Source of the DNA: Nymphaea colorata
Lineage: Eukaryota > Streptophyta > Magnoliopsida > Nymphaeales > Nymphaeaceae
Direction of reading: 5' to 3'
Assembly (NCBI RefSeq): GCF_008831285.2
Contig: NC_045143.1
Span: 23,130,302-23,194,301 of the forward strand
DNA: 64,000 nt
This document shows positions 1 through 12,700 of this stretch, one piece after another (the stretch's first letter is position 1; every line of letters starts with the position of its first letter). Below the pieces are notes generated by a model. That model made no database searches. It was given only the letters and a program-made list of their open reading frames with translations, and had not been told where the DNA came from. A program made the position numbers and the translations under genes.

Positions 1-519
1 TTCTCGACAAATCTTTGTGAGCCAAGTGATGCCAAACTCTAACCCGGATTGCTTCCTGACCTCCTGGCTTCTAACTTGCTTAATCAGTACTTTAACCACT
101 TTCATTCAATTGCTGCATGTACCAGTAGAATGGTGGCCATGACAATCATTAGACCAAGATAACATGTAACTGTTTGATGCGTCTTTTTTTTTTTTTTTTT
201 TGCTGTAATTTGACAGACACATTTCACAGTCAGAAATGGTTTGGTTTTACTGTGGATTTTAACATTTAGTAGTGCCCTCTATTTTTGTCTTTTGGGAACT
301 GCCTAATATGCCTTAAGCCTGCCTACGCCCTAGTCTCAGGCCCTCAACCAACTACCTAGGCTGCACAAAACATTTTTGACAACATAGGACCAATTTTACC
401 AAAAAATGCAATAACAAGTTCATTGGTATCCAGAAAAGCAAGTTGACTAATAAATCTTTCTTAAAGTGTCATGTATACAAGAGCATGACATAATGAAGAA
501 TTTGAAATATATACCATAC

Positions 520-756
520 CTGTCCAACATCAATTGCAGGATTCAATGAACATCCCAGATCCATAACAATATGTGTTGATCTTGTATGGAAATCGCCTGT
601 TAGTGTATCTATTTCTACTTCAGCAAATGCAGCACCATAGGTATAATAACTGAATGGCTTCCCTTGCCCAGTCTTCCAATCATATCCAATATCAGGGGTA
701 ATGTAAAAGCCATGAGCAGATAGGTCAATCCTTTCCATAAAGCAGGCATTTGCAAG
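520..756 (-). CDS. AAO exon 12, last exon in the window
   Basis: Encodes [18 protein letters not shown] through [16 protein letters not shown] to NPAIDVGQ. The donor GTATGG follows 520, so at least one further exon is expected left of base 1. Bases 1-519 show no recognisable next exon. Confidence 0.93.
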
Positions 757-3700
757 CTGATAAAGTAGAAGGCAGAAAATTAGTTAAGACATCTAAAATC
801 CTTCTACAATATGAAGAAACTCCAAGAAAAAAATTTCATGAAGTCCTTGATAGAAGAAAACAAATCTGGAAACATGTTTGCTGGGCATAGACTATATTAA
901 AGACCAATGAGTGGTTATGGAGGATGTGATAGATTATCTTGAGCAATTTACCTTTACAAGGTTAAAGATTTTAACAAAGTGCATAGAGGTTCCAAATGTT
1001 GATGTAAGATGAAAATGGTCACTAATGATTGGTTCACGAAAAATAATGCTTGAATTAACTTGAAAAAAGAAAAGGCTTTCATAGAGTACCTCTGCAAAGG
1101 ATTTATGCTTATTCTTTAAAACCAGAGGTTTCATGCGTGCCTTGATTTGTTCACAAGCATCCAAAACTGCAGCCCCATACATATCAGAGCTTGCAGATGC
1201 GGCAGTGGGTGATGCATTAGGCACCTGAAATAGGGAATGCAGTCTATTATCATGACAGAAGATCACAAACCATAAGGAAAAAAAGGGCAATGGGAAAAAA
1301 ATAAGCTAGAGAATGCAAAGAACTTTTGGATGGTATTAAAATGCTACATGAATCTGAAAGCATAAAACTTCAGCAGCTAAAAAGAAACAAAATTCCAGAA
1401 GACTCCTAGTCAACATCTGTCCGCAAATAAAACTGCTCCTTCATAAAGGTTACAAGTTCAAGTGGGCATAAAGAGGTAAACCTGAAATATTTATGCTGTC
1501 CATGTGAAAAACAAGTCAGCAAGCTTCTAAGGGGATAGTGTACAACTAGGTATCTAAGCTTCTAAACAAAGTGAAAGATGAAGTTCCTGTGTATAGTGGC
1601 CATATGTGGCTAATGTCACACTAGCAAAGGTCAACCATAATTCACTATCCAGTGCATGATTCCTATTACTGCACCTTACTCTCTTGGCCAAGAAAGATAA
1701 GTATCAACAATTGTTCTCCCTCAAAAGCCACTACCATGCAATAATAGCAGTAACATAACATAAAACAGCCATAGACTAGCAACTTATTCTACCTGTAAGT
1801 ATACACATGCAGACATTCATTGGTGGATTCTGAACCTTTTTGCTCCTAACAAACTTTGAATGCTATGACCGTGCTAGGGTGTAGTCACATTGTCACAGAA
1901 AACGCGTTTTAATCGAAAAAACGCGTTAAATACAGGAAAAACAAGTCAGTTGTATAAAACGACAATTAGACACGTCTTTTTAAGAAAAACACCAGAAAAT
2001 TAAAACATGAAAAAACGGGTATTATACACATATTATACGTGTTCTTTTCATATTTTTTATTAATTTTTATATTATTTATAATTTTCATTAAATGTGTTTT
2101 AATTTTTTTAAAAATTTGCCAAGATTTTCCAAAGATATTCCCGAGATATACAATTTTTCCGTATTATACCCAAAAAATTTCTCGCCGTATAACACCCCGT
2201 ACACGATATATGTGACAATGGCTGTATTAAAAGATTTTATAGAAGGTAAAAAAAAATCCAAATTCATGACCGCATTTTCTATATATTCCCTATGGATCCA
2301 ATAAGGCACCTTGGAGAGAAAATTGTACCAAGCGAGCATCCGCACAATCTTAGATATGAGAATAAACTTTTCAAAAAAGGGTATTGCAGTGTAAGCTATA
2401 CAAAGTTGTATTTATAAATGTCTCTAAGCACAAGCTCAGTACGTTTAACCACAAAAAGGCTAACAAATCGTTGGGGGAGTATGAATCACATAATTGAAAA
2501 TCCTTTGCTTCCATTTTGTGATCTTGAAAACACTTTCCTCAGATTGCTCAAGCATATTTTCTGACTCCAGATTTCTGTTTTCATGGTAGAACCCTCTATA
2601 GTGTCACGATCACTGTCCAAAAGTTTTTTTGAGAAAAAGTAGGTTCCATTCCATCATAGTACTGATTCCTTCCAAGAATGATCACTCATTTCATCTTAGC
2701 CCATGGTCACATGTCCCCAAACAGCATTATGGGGATTGATTTTTTGTGTCAGTCCTCCACAAATAAGAAAACTGAAACACAAGTCACCCTCATCTCTGAA
2801 AGGGATTTTCTTTATTAAAAAAGAAAAACTATTAGACACAGTCTGCACCGGATGCAGGAAACCTTAGTGTATCTCCCCACAAGGTATAAAAAATTATAGC
2901 CAAGCAGAAACTGGTGGCAACAAACAATGAGATCCAATTAAAACTTGAAACCTATACAGGATTTGTATATGGCTTGTAAGATTTTATGCCATACCTGGCT
3001 TCAACAGGATCCCCAATCAAACTCTAGACAATCCCAAAAAGACATGGATTTAGTTTTCCTAATGATTGTAACTGTGAGAACACGTGTACTTGGTACCAGA
3101 ACCTCAGACTCAGATCCAGGTCAGATGCAGCCCATGTCCAAGTTACACCTAAAGTTAACCTATTTCTCAACAACACAATTTTGTTCCAAAACATAGGAAA
3201 TATGCACCATAAAAAGAATATGAACATTGATGCCGGAACAAGTTGTAGATGAAAATTCCTATGAGGTTATTAAACAGTTACTTAAGATCCTTCAACAGAG
3301 AATCGTTACACATAGCTTCTTTACAAGCTACAAATGCTTCTTTGGTGCAAAGTCATTAACAAGGCCCCTAGGAGTTGACATGATGCATTTAGACATTAAG
3401 GAACATCATTAGTACATTCATTGAAGGTTTTCATGTAACACCCTATTTTGAAAAGTTTAGTCTCGTATCTAAGATTGTGAGGAATATTGAGGGACTTATA
3501 AAGAAAGTTGTTAAGTGATTGGTCATCCTAGTTCCTAGTCTTGTTTGGGTTGGAACCAAAACTGCCATGTAGTACATTGGGATCCATCAAACCAGGGATC
3601 TGAGCCTTGTGTAGATGTGGACCAGGTCGTTACAACTTACAATGGTACCAGAGCCGATTCAACACTCAAACCTGGGGTTCCACACGCACGGATGCATGTA

Positions 3701-6700
3701 TCTTAAGGGGGTGGACTGTAATGCCTCATTTTGAAAAGTTTAGTACGGTATTTAAAATTGTGAAGAATCTTGGGAGACTTAAAAAAGGGGTTGTTAAGTG
3801 ATTGGTCATTGTTGAAGTATGTTAGATGGGTCTCGGGACCGGGTCCGGATCCGTATCCGATCCAACTTGTAGCCCTTGTTGGGCATTATTTAAGTTGTGT
3901 AACCCTAATCCTTATTGTGTGAATGAAAGACAAAGGAGAGAGAGAGTCTGGCGGCTAGTGGGCACCGGCTCCTCCTCATTCGTGGTTTTTTTTCCTCTTG
4001 TTGAGGGTTTTTCCACGTTACATCGTGATCGTTGTTTCTCTTCCTCTTCTTGTTCGTGTTTCTACATGGTATCCGAGCCGACGAGTTTGGGAAATTTTTA
4101 GGGTTTGTGAAGTTCCAACCCTAATATCTCTCACCGCTACCATCGCCACCACTGCAGTCACCGCCACCACTGCAGTCACTGTCGCCGCTGCCGCCGCCGC
4201 TGCTGCCACCGCCGCCGCCGCTGCTGCCGCCGCCACCGCCGCTGCCGCTGCCGCCGCCGCCACCGCCGCTGCCGCCGCCACCGTTGCTGCAGCAGCCACC
4301 GTCACCGTTGCTGCAGCAGCCACCGCCGCTGCCGCCACCGTTGCTGCAGCAGCCACCGCCGCCGGTGTACCCAATACCACTGTCGCTGTTTCCGCCGCCG
4401 CCGGTGTCACTCTTTGCGCCATCGCCATCGCAGCCACTCTTGCGGCGTCGCTCTTGCACCGTCGCTCTTGTGTTGTTGACCGTCGCCGTCACCGTTGTCC
4501 CTTGCGCCACTGCCTTTTGCGCCGTAGTCTTGCTTCCCGAAGAAGAAAGAAGATATGCGTGCTTAGGCGCTTCCTAAGCTTGCCTCCCCCTATTCATGTC
4601 ACTTCCTAGGGGTCTTTTGCAAATCCGGTGAAGTGCATCCGCTTCTTACCTGCAATATATTGCTTGGTTGATCTTTGATTCCATCTTCTTGTTTTTTGTT
4701 TGGCGCCCACCGTGCAAGAAGAGGTGGCTGGTCCGTGACTTGGTAGAGGACGTAAAGGAGGAGAGGAGCGTAACTTGAGGATTGCCTCAACGTCTGCCGG
4801 CGCTCCGACGATCGTTTCCCCCAATCGACATTCTATTCACTCTTGGGGCTGATTGGGAATCCGGATATTACTGCCCGTTGGTGCTCTCTGTTGTCATCGG
4901 TGCCTCTCTTGTTGCCTCCTGTTGGACTATCTGTGATTATGGCAACTTCTTCATCTATAGACGTTATGGCGGATTGCCGTATGGGAGAGTGGATCATTGA
5001 TAGTGGCGCTACTCACCACATGACCGGCGATCCTAAGGTCTTTCATGGGTATAAGCTTTCATCAGGAAAGGATCGTGTTTCCCTTGCCGATGGTTCATCT
5101 ATCTCTGTGGCTGGAAAAGGGAGTCTCCCACTTTTGAACAAGTTCTTAGTCCACAATGCTCTACATGTTCCTCATATTCCCTTGAATCTCTTATCGGTTA
5201 GCAAGATCACGAAGGAGTTAAATTGCGAACTTATATTTTCCGCTGATCGCTGTGTTATGCAGGACTTGGTGACAGGGAAGAGGATTGGGATTGGCCTAGC
5301 TTCTGACGGGCTCTATCGTTTACCTATGCGTGCTGCTCAGGCTCTCATGACGGCAGTCAGCCAAGCCACGAAGAATAGAGAGGACTCCCTTCAGTTGCTT
5401 CTACGGTGGCATGAGCGCCTTGGACACTTGCCTTTTGGCCTTCTTAGACAGTTGTTTCCTGATATATGTTCCAGGTTAGATATGACTATGGTGTCTTGTG
5501 ATGTCTGTCACCTGGCCAAACATGTTAGGGCTTCGTACCCATTGTCTAGCCATCGGTCTAATGAGGTATTTGCCATGATTCACTCTGATGTGTGGGGGCC
5601 TGCAGGGATTCCTTCTTGTCATGGTTTTCAATATTTTATCACCTTTATAGATGATTATTCTCGTAACACTATTGTCTACTTGCTAAAAGACCGTAGTGAA
5701 GTTCCTACTGTCATAGAGACTTTCATTGCCTATGTGGAAACTCAATATGGAGCATCTGTTAAGACATTTCGATCTGACAATGCTCGAGAGTATATGTGCC
5801 AGTCTGTTGATAGCTTCTTTCGAAAAAAGGGAATTGTTCATGAGACTTCCTGTAGTTATACCCCTCCTCAAAATGGAGTTGCTGAACGAAAAAATCGTCA
5901 GTTATTGAATATGACTCGGGCTCTTCTTTTTCAACGTCATGTTCCAAAAAAGTATTGGGGGGATGCTGTGTTGACCAGTGCGTATCTTATAAACCGGTTG
6001 CCTAGTCGCGTGTTGAATGGGAAGACGCCTCACTCTCTGTTACCGGGGACTCGTGAACCTTTCTCTCTTCCACTCAGAGTTTTTGGTTGTGTTTGCTTTA
6101 TTCACAACCATAGTCCTCACATTAAAAAGCTTGATCCAAGATCTATTAAGGGCATTTTTTTAGGGTATTCTCCCACTCAAAAAGGGTACAAGTGTCGAGA
6201 CCCTTCCACTGGTCGGGCCTATGTTACCAAAGATGTCACTTTCCTTGAACATGTTTCCTATTTTGGTGAGAATCCTCTTCAGGGGGAGTACTCTATGTCA
6301 CGGGAAGAGTATTCTCCGAGTCAGGAAATTCAGTTTACAGATTTTTTGGACTACAGGCGTGACTCCGTTGGTCCATCTAGTGAGGTGCATGAACAAGAGA
6401 AAAATGGTCCATCTAGTGAGGTGCATGAACAGGAGAAAAATGGAGAGTGTTCCATTGAGGCAGAAGAGAAGTGCAATCGTTTATTTGGGCAAGTTTACTC
6501 TAGGCGAAGAGTTTGTACAGATGAGATGACAGGTGGTGAGAATTCTACTCCCAATCCAATTAGTCCTTCCCTGGATGACCCAAGTCGTGCGCAGAAGCAA
6601 CCTGTTGAAGAAGAGATTCAGACTGTTGCTGCTAGTGAAGAGCTTCCCATCGCCCTGCGAAAGGGTGTCAGGTCATGTACTCAACATCCTATTGGTAACT

Positions 6701-9700
6701 TTTTTTCATATTCTAGACTGAGCAAGGACTACAAATGCTTTGTATCTTCTCTTTCTTTGACTATGATTCCCAGGAATGTTGCTGAGGCTCAGAGTGATCC
6801 TAAGTGGACCTATGCTATGCAAGAAGAGATGGAAGCCTTGCGAAGAAACATGACATGGGAAGTTGTAAAGATTCCTGAGGCGGCTCACTTGGTTGGATCT
6901 AAGTGGGTCTACACCATCAAGTACAAACCAGATGGGAGTGTTGAAAGATACAAAGCTCGTCTTGTGGCCAAGGGGTTTAGTCAGAAATATGGGATTGATT
7001 ATTTGGAGACCTTTGCTCCTGTTGCGAAGATGAAGACGGTCAGAGTCATTATCTCTTTAGCTGTGATGAAGGAGTGGAAGATGTACCAACTTGATGTCAA
7101 GAACGCATTTCTCAATGGAGACCTTGAAGAGGAAGTATATATGTGTATGCCTCCAGGATATGAGGAACCTGGAAAATGTTGCAAGCTAAGGAAGGCTTTA
7201 TATGGGCTCAAGCAATCTCCTCGAGCATGGTTTGAACGACTCAGACTTGTCATGAGACAATGTGGATACCATCAAGGGAATGGAGATCATACACTTTTTG
7301 TGAAGAGAAATAAGCAAAAGGTTACTATTCTGTTGGTATATGTTGATGATATGATTGTCACAGGTGATGATGAAGATGAAATAATGAAGTTAAAGAAACT
7401 GTTGGCGATCGAGTTTGATCTTAAGGACCTTGGTAAGTTGAAATACTTCCTTGGCATAGAAATTGCTAGGTCTGGGACTAGCCTTGTGCTAAATCAACGG
7501 AAGTACACTCTAGATTTGTTAAAGGAGACTGGGAAACTAGGGTGTAGACCAGCTTCTACTCCTCTAGATGCTGGCCATAAGCTAAGTCTGAGAGACGGGG
7601 AGCCACTCTGTGAAGAGGCAAAAAGAAGATATCAATGTCTTGTAGGGAAGTTAATTTACCTTACTCTCACTAGACCTGATATTACCTTTGTTGTGAATGT
7701 GATGAGCCAGTTCATGCATGCTCCCACGGATGCCCACTTGAAGGCTGTTGACAGGATCTTGTGCTACTTGAAGAGGAATCCTGGCAAAGGTCTCTTATAT
7801 GTCAAGCAAGACACTCTTGGGATTGAAGGTTATTCAGATGCAGACTGGGCAGGCTGTATTGACACTAGGAGGTCCACCTCTGGCTATTGTATTTATTTGG
7901 GAGGGAATCTCATAGTGTGGAGAAGTAAAAGGCAAGATGTTTGTTCGCGTTCCAGTGCTGAAGCAGAATACAGAGCTGTTGCTATGGGAGTTTCTGAGCT
8001 TTTGTGGCTGAAAGTATTGTTGACTGATATTGGTATAAAAGTTGAAGAACCAATGAAGATGTATTGCGATAACAAGTCTGCAATTAACTTGGCCAACAAC
8101 CCTGTGCTTCATGACAGAACAAAGCATGTTGAGATTGACCGACATTTCATTCGAGAGAGAATTGATGCTAAAGAACTTATACTTCCTTACATGAGATCTG
8201 AAGACCAAACGGCTGATGTTCTGACGAAGGCTTTATCTTCGACCTCATTTGAGAGAAATGTATCCAAGTTGGGCATGTTTGATATGTATGCCCAACTTGA
8301 GGGGGAGTGTTGAAGTATGTTAGATGGGTCTCGGGACCGGGTCCGGATCCGTATCCGATCCAACTTGTAGCCCTTGTTGGGCATTATTTAAGTTGTGTAA
8401 CCCTAATCCTTATTGTGTGAATGAAAGACAAAGGAGAGAGAGAGTCTGGCGGCTAGTGGGCACCGGCTCCTCCTCATTCGTGGTTTTTTTTCCTCTTGTT
8501 GAGGGTTTTTCCACGTTACATCGTGATCGTTGTTTCTCTTCCTCTTCTTGTTCGTGTTTCTACAGTCATCATGATTTCTATTCTTTTTCAGGGTTGGAAC
8601 TAAAGTCGTTACGGGGCAGTTGGGATCTGTCAAACAAGGGGGCTGAGGCTGACATGAAAGTGGGTCGGGTTGTACATTTCACATGAAAGAGAAATAGTAC
8701 TTCGATCTTTTTGTTTTGTATTTGCTCATATGAAAGAGATGCCAGGAAAATTATCAACACTAATACCAATATTTTCTCGATACTGAAAACTGAAATGCCA
8801 TACTAAACAATTCCAGTAGGTTTAAAAATATAACAATTTGCAAGGTTCTACTTGGAACACAATGAAGAACAAAGTTCAAGTTCATATTTAGCAAAAGTAT
8901 GAATAACAAAACAAGTGCCCATGGCTGAATGTTGAATGTCAGTCTCACTGTAGTTCACACTTCACAGATAAGCTCCAGTTTGATTCTACCACCCCATTTG
9001 CTTATACAGAAATTACTTTGTGAATTCCACAAAATTTCCAAATCAACATATCTGCAGCCACATCCACATCCATGATGAACATGTAGATATGCACAAAGGG
9101 TTGAGAAGTTCAAATGGGAAGATGATCTATCTAGTCAACTTGCATGTCCTATGGAAACAGAACCCGCCTGGTCAGTAAGGCTTGACTTCAAGACCCTGAA
9201 TTAGACAGATCATCTTAAGCATATAGCAAGGAGAGAAAAACTGCATCATTTTTTCCATATTTGCCATATTATGCATTTTTCATTCCAGCAGCAGGTATAA
9301 CCTACTGTACACAGAAAAAAAAAGTAAACAAACAAGCACACAATATATACATTTGTGTCTACTTTATTTTTTTGTATAGCTTACTTTATCTGTACTTGTC
9401 TCTGATATAAAGACTGAACTGACAGGGATATCGAAGGAGGATGCTGCAATTTGGGCAATCTTCGTGTGCAGCCCCTGGCCCATCTCAACACCCCCATGTG
9501 TTACCAAAACAGTTCCATCAATGTAGACTTGCACAAGCGCCCCTGCCTGCAATAAAGAAATAGAAAGAAATGAATCTCAATATTTGAAGTCACATACACT
9601 TAACATTAATTAGGAACATCATGAAAATACAATCATGTCTAAAGGATTCACAATTGGCAGTTTTGCGTTGGACAAAGAGCTAGCAGACCATTTTTTATGC

Positions 9701-12700
9701 GCTTGTTGTGCTTGTGTTATGCCTTTCCATCTGTCACGTGATGTGCAATAACTTGAGGTATGGTTTTGTGCTTTGTAGTCCATACAATGACAAACCTTCA
9801 ATATCATGACAACTGTCACTGGATAAGATTCTAACACCAACTAGTTCTAGAACATAACCCTCCTCCCATCCTAGACCCAAATCTTTTAAATACATAAGCA
9901 TCTATTATGAGGACACAAGATCATCAAAACTAATATACTTATGAACAAAAGAACCACAAGCTAGAGAAGATTTTCCAAATCAGCTTGGGTTCTATGTTTG
10001 TCACCCTGATGTATATAGACAAAGAAAAGGGGACAAGCTAGAGAAATTTTCCAAATCAGCTTGGGTTCTATGTTCGTCATCCTGATGTATATAGACAAAG
10101 AAAAGGGGACAAGCTAGAGAAGATTTTCCAAATCAGCTTGGGTTCTAGAAAAGGGGCGTTGCTGCAAATTATACTTGAATATTTAAGGAAAAAACCTGTT
10201 CCAAAAAAATTAACATGGGATACATGCAGAGAGAGAGAGAGGTTGCTGTGTTTGAGCAATCTATGCAATACAAGCTATGCCACTTGGATGCAGTTAATTT
10301 CAGGATTTTTTAAGCTAGCCAATATTGTCAACAAAATAGTGCCACATTGACAAAACATTGCCTGAAAGTAGTTATTCTGATGTTATCATGATTACATCAC
10401 AATATTTTCCCCTTCTCTAAATAGGATATAGGTCAAAATGTCTACTTTTTCTTATTCTTTTTCTTCTTTCTAGACATCGCTTTGTGGCACCCAAGCTAAA
10501 GCTGCACCTGCATCCTGCAAAACTGGTGGGCAGCCTGAGTGCCACATCTGCACGACTTTCTAAGACAAACTTTCATAAATTTTCAATTTTCCTGTCAGTG
10601 CCATTTGCAACTATCGTTACCTGGTTCATGAACTTTGTTGTAAAGGATATGCCAAATTTTGTGGGAACCATTGCAATTCCACGTTTCCTCCAACGGTTTT
10701 CTGCATTAAACTGATTTACATCATCACGAGCTTTAACGAATTCTGAAGATGTTTTTAGTTCATCCCAAACTCTTCCAAGAGTGCAGTTCTCAAGCGGTTG
10801 GCCATAGTGTGTTACAGATCTCTCATGTTGGAAATTAATTTCCTGAACAAAGAGAAATATACCAGTCATGTCGCTTTTTTAAAAAAAGTACAAGGTTCCA
10901 ACAAAACAGTTACCCAAATTGCAGAGAGAGAGAAAATTTTGGATACCCTTATCTCTTCTGAGCTTTTATGGAGTTCCATAGCAATTCTTTGGATCCAGTT
11001 CTCCGTGATTAGCATGCCCTGTGGTCCTCCAAATCCACGGAATGCTGTATTACTTGGCAAATTAGTGTAGCAAACTTTCCCTCTAATTCTCACATTAGGT
11101 ATGTCATAGACATTATCAGAATGGAATATTGCCCGTTCAAGAACAGCATAAGACAGATCTAGAGAATTTCCTGCATTATTGTATATTTCAAGGTCCAGAG
11201 CAAGAACCTTGCCTTCATTTGTGAAACCAACCTGTAACAAGTAAAAAACACAAAAAGAACAGTGAAATCCGGGTCATGCTCCAAAGAGAAATAGGATGCT
11301 CATGATCACTATTGTGCTTGGGAGGTGAATTAGGATAAGAATACAGGTTTTATAAAGCTCGCGTTAATGCCCAGAATTTTGTAAATGTGTTGATTCTTAG
11401 TCAAGGAACCATGCTTACCATGTCCGCAAGTCAGATTAGGGAAAAATGTCAGAAATATTCAGTTTGTCTTAGCGTGTGTGATGTAAGATTTTGATTCGCC
11501 CAAGATGCTTACTTTAATGAAGAAGATAAGATGTGAGAGAAAGGGCAGCAATCGAAAAGAAAACCCAAACACAGTAAGATCTGTTCATTCGTTCATTCAT
11601 ATATATATATATATACTGTTCACATCCATAGGGTACAGACATACCCTTAAACAACATAAAGGACTTACAAAGTGCCATTGATGAATGGCACTTTAATGTA
11701 AATGGGTACAACTGGGTCTTGATCCAACCAAACAAATAACTTCTTTTGACATGGTATACATACTCAAGTCATTGTGTATACATACTCAAGTAACCCTCTG
11801 TACGTGTAACCATAAAATATTATATGACAATTAACCCACTTATTCAACATAAAAAGGGAGACCTATTTACCTTATATTTGCCCAAAAAGCTGTGTCGTTG
11901 GCCTGTGATCATCATGTCAACATCCCTATCTAATGTCAGCTTTACAGGTCTTCTCAGAAGGTATGCCGGAATAGATGCTGCAGCAGCAATGAATGCTGAT
12001 CTTGTCTCCTTTCCACCAAAACCGCCACCAATGCGTTTTGTTTTGCAAACAACTTTGGACATTGGAAGATTAAGAACATGTGCAACATATTTCTGGTGCT
12101 TTTGTGGAGACTGCATGGAAGATTGAAAGCAAAAACACAAAATTCAAGCTCATGTATACACAATGACTGCAGGGATTAGTGACAAACTACGAATTAAACA
12201 ACGAACAAGAAAGCAAATTGAAGGATTATAGAGAAAGCATAAAAATAAAGGAAGGAAATAATGTGAAAGAAGAATGTAGGGTTTTCATTAATCTTCACCC
12301 CCAAAATGAACCACACGTCCACCGTAAATAGCTAACTAAACTCGGTCTTGGATCCATTATTGAAACAAAAATATCCGAACCTAATAAATGAAAATCAATA
12401 AGAAACTGGGAAAAAAAACCCAATAATATGGATCCAAACTACATATAATATTAAATAAACTGCTCATGCGTCATTCTCCCCGGATTGAAAAACAGTCGCC
12501 CTCTACGATGAGAGATCTGATGCTCAGGGGCAACAATAATGGAAATCCGATCCCCGCAATCCAAATCCGCTTCAAGAAAAGCATGTGAAAATGGGTTTTC
12601 TTTTTTGGCAGAACCAGGTAGATGGACCCTGGTATTGGGGCAACCATTGGGTACCTGCGTCGCTTCTGGCGGAGAGAACGGCAGTGGCAACCTCACTGTT

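Larger units (their letters stand above)
3810..8564 (+). mobile_element. Copia-1: Ty1/copia retrotransposon lacking gag
   Basis: 4,755 bp, bounded by 257-bp LTRs that I read as identical base for base. The target duplication is GTCAT (3805-3809, 8565-8569). PBS and polypurine tract are intact, as is one long pol frame with protease, integrase, RT and RNase H. No gag or CCHC zinc knuckle is present; a GC-rich triplet tract occupies its place. Identical LTRs mean a very recent insertion. It lies within the TRIM in AAO intron 10, antisense to the gene. Confidence 0.95.
3434..8676 (+). mobile_element. TRIM-type non-autonomous LTR retrotransposon, split by Copia-1
   Basis: Two ~200-bp direct LTRs beginning TGTAA and ending TACA flank only ~82 bp of internal DNA. 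The internal DNA holds a tRNA-Met-like primer-binding site (3643-3655) and a purine tract (3704-3716). A perfect 5-bp target duplication TTTCA lies at 3429-3433 and 8677-8681. LTR 2 is cut by Copia-1. Without that insertion the element is about 480 bp. It has no coding capacity, so it relied on proteins of other elements. It sits in AAO intron 10, antisense to the gene. Confidence 0.88.

Noticed and set aside
3998-4609. Long Ala/Thr-rich frame, with Gly/Ser, Ala and Pro/Gln-rich frames overlapping on both strands
   Set aside because: All frames through a CCG/CCACCG triplet tract are open by composition. There is no domain, and the tract sits in the untranslated or gag position of Copia-1.
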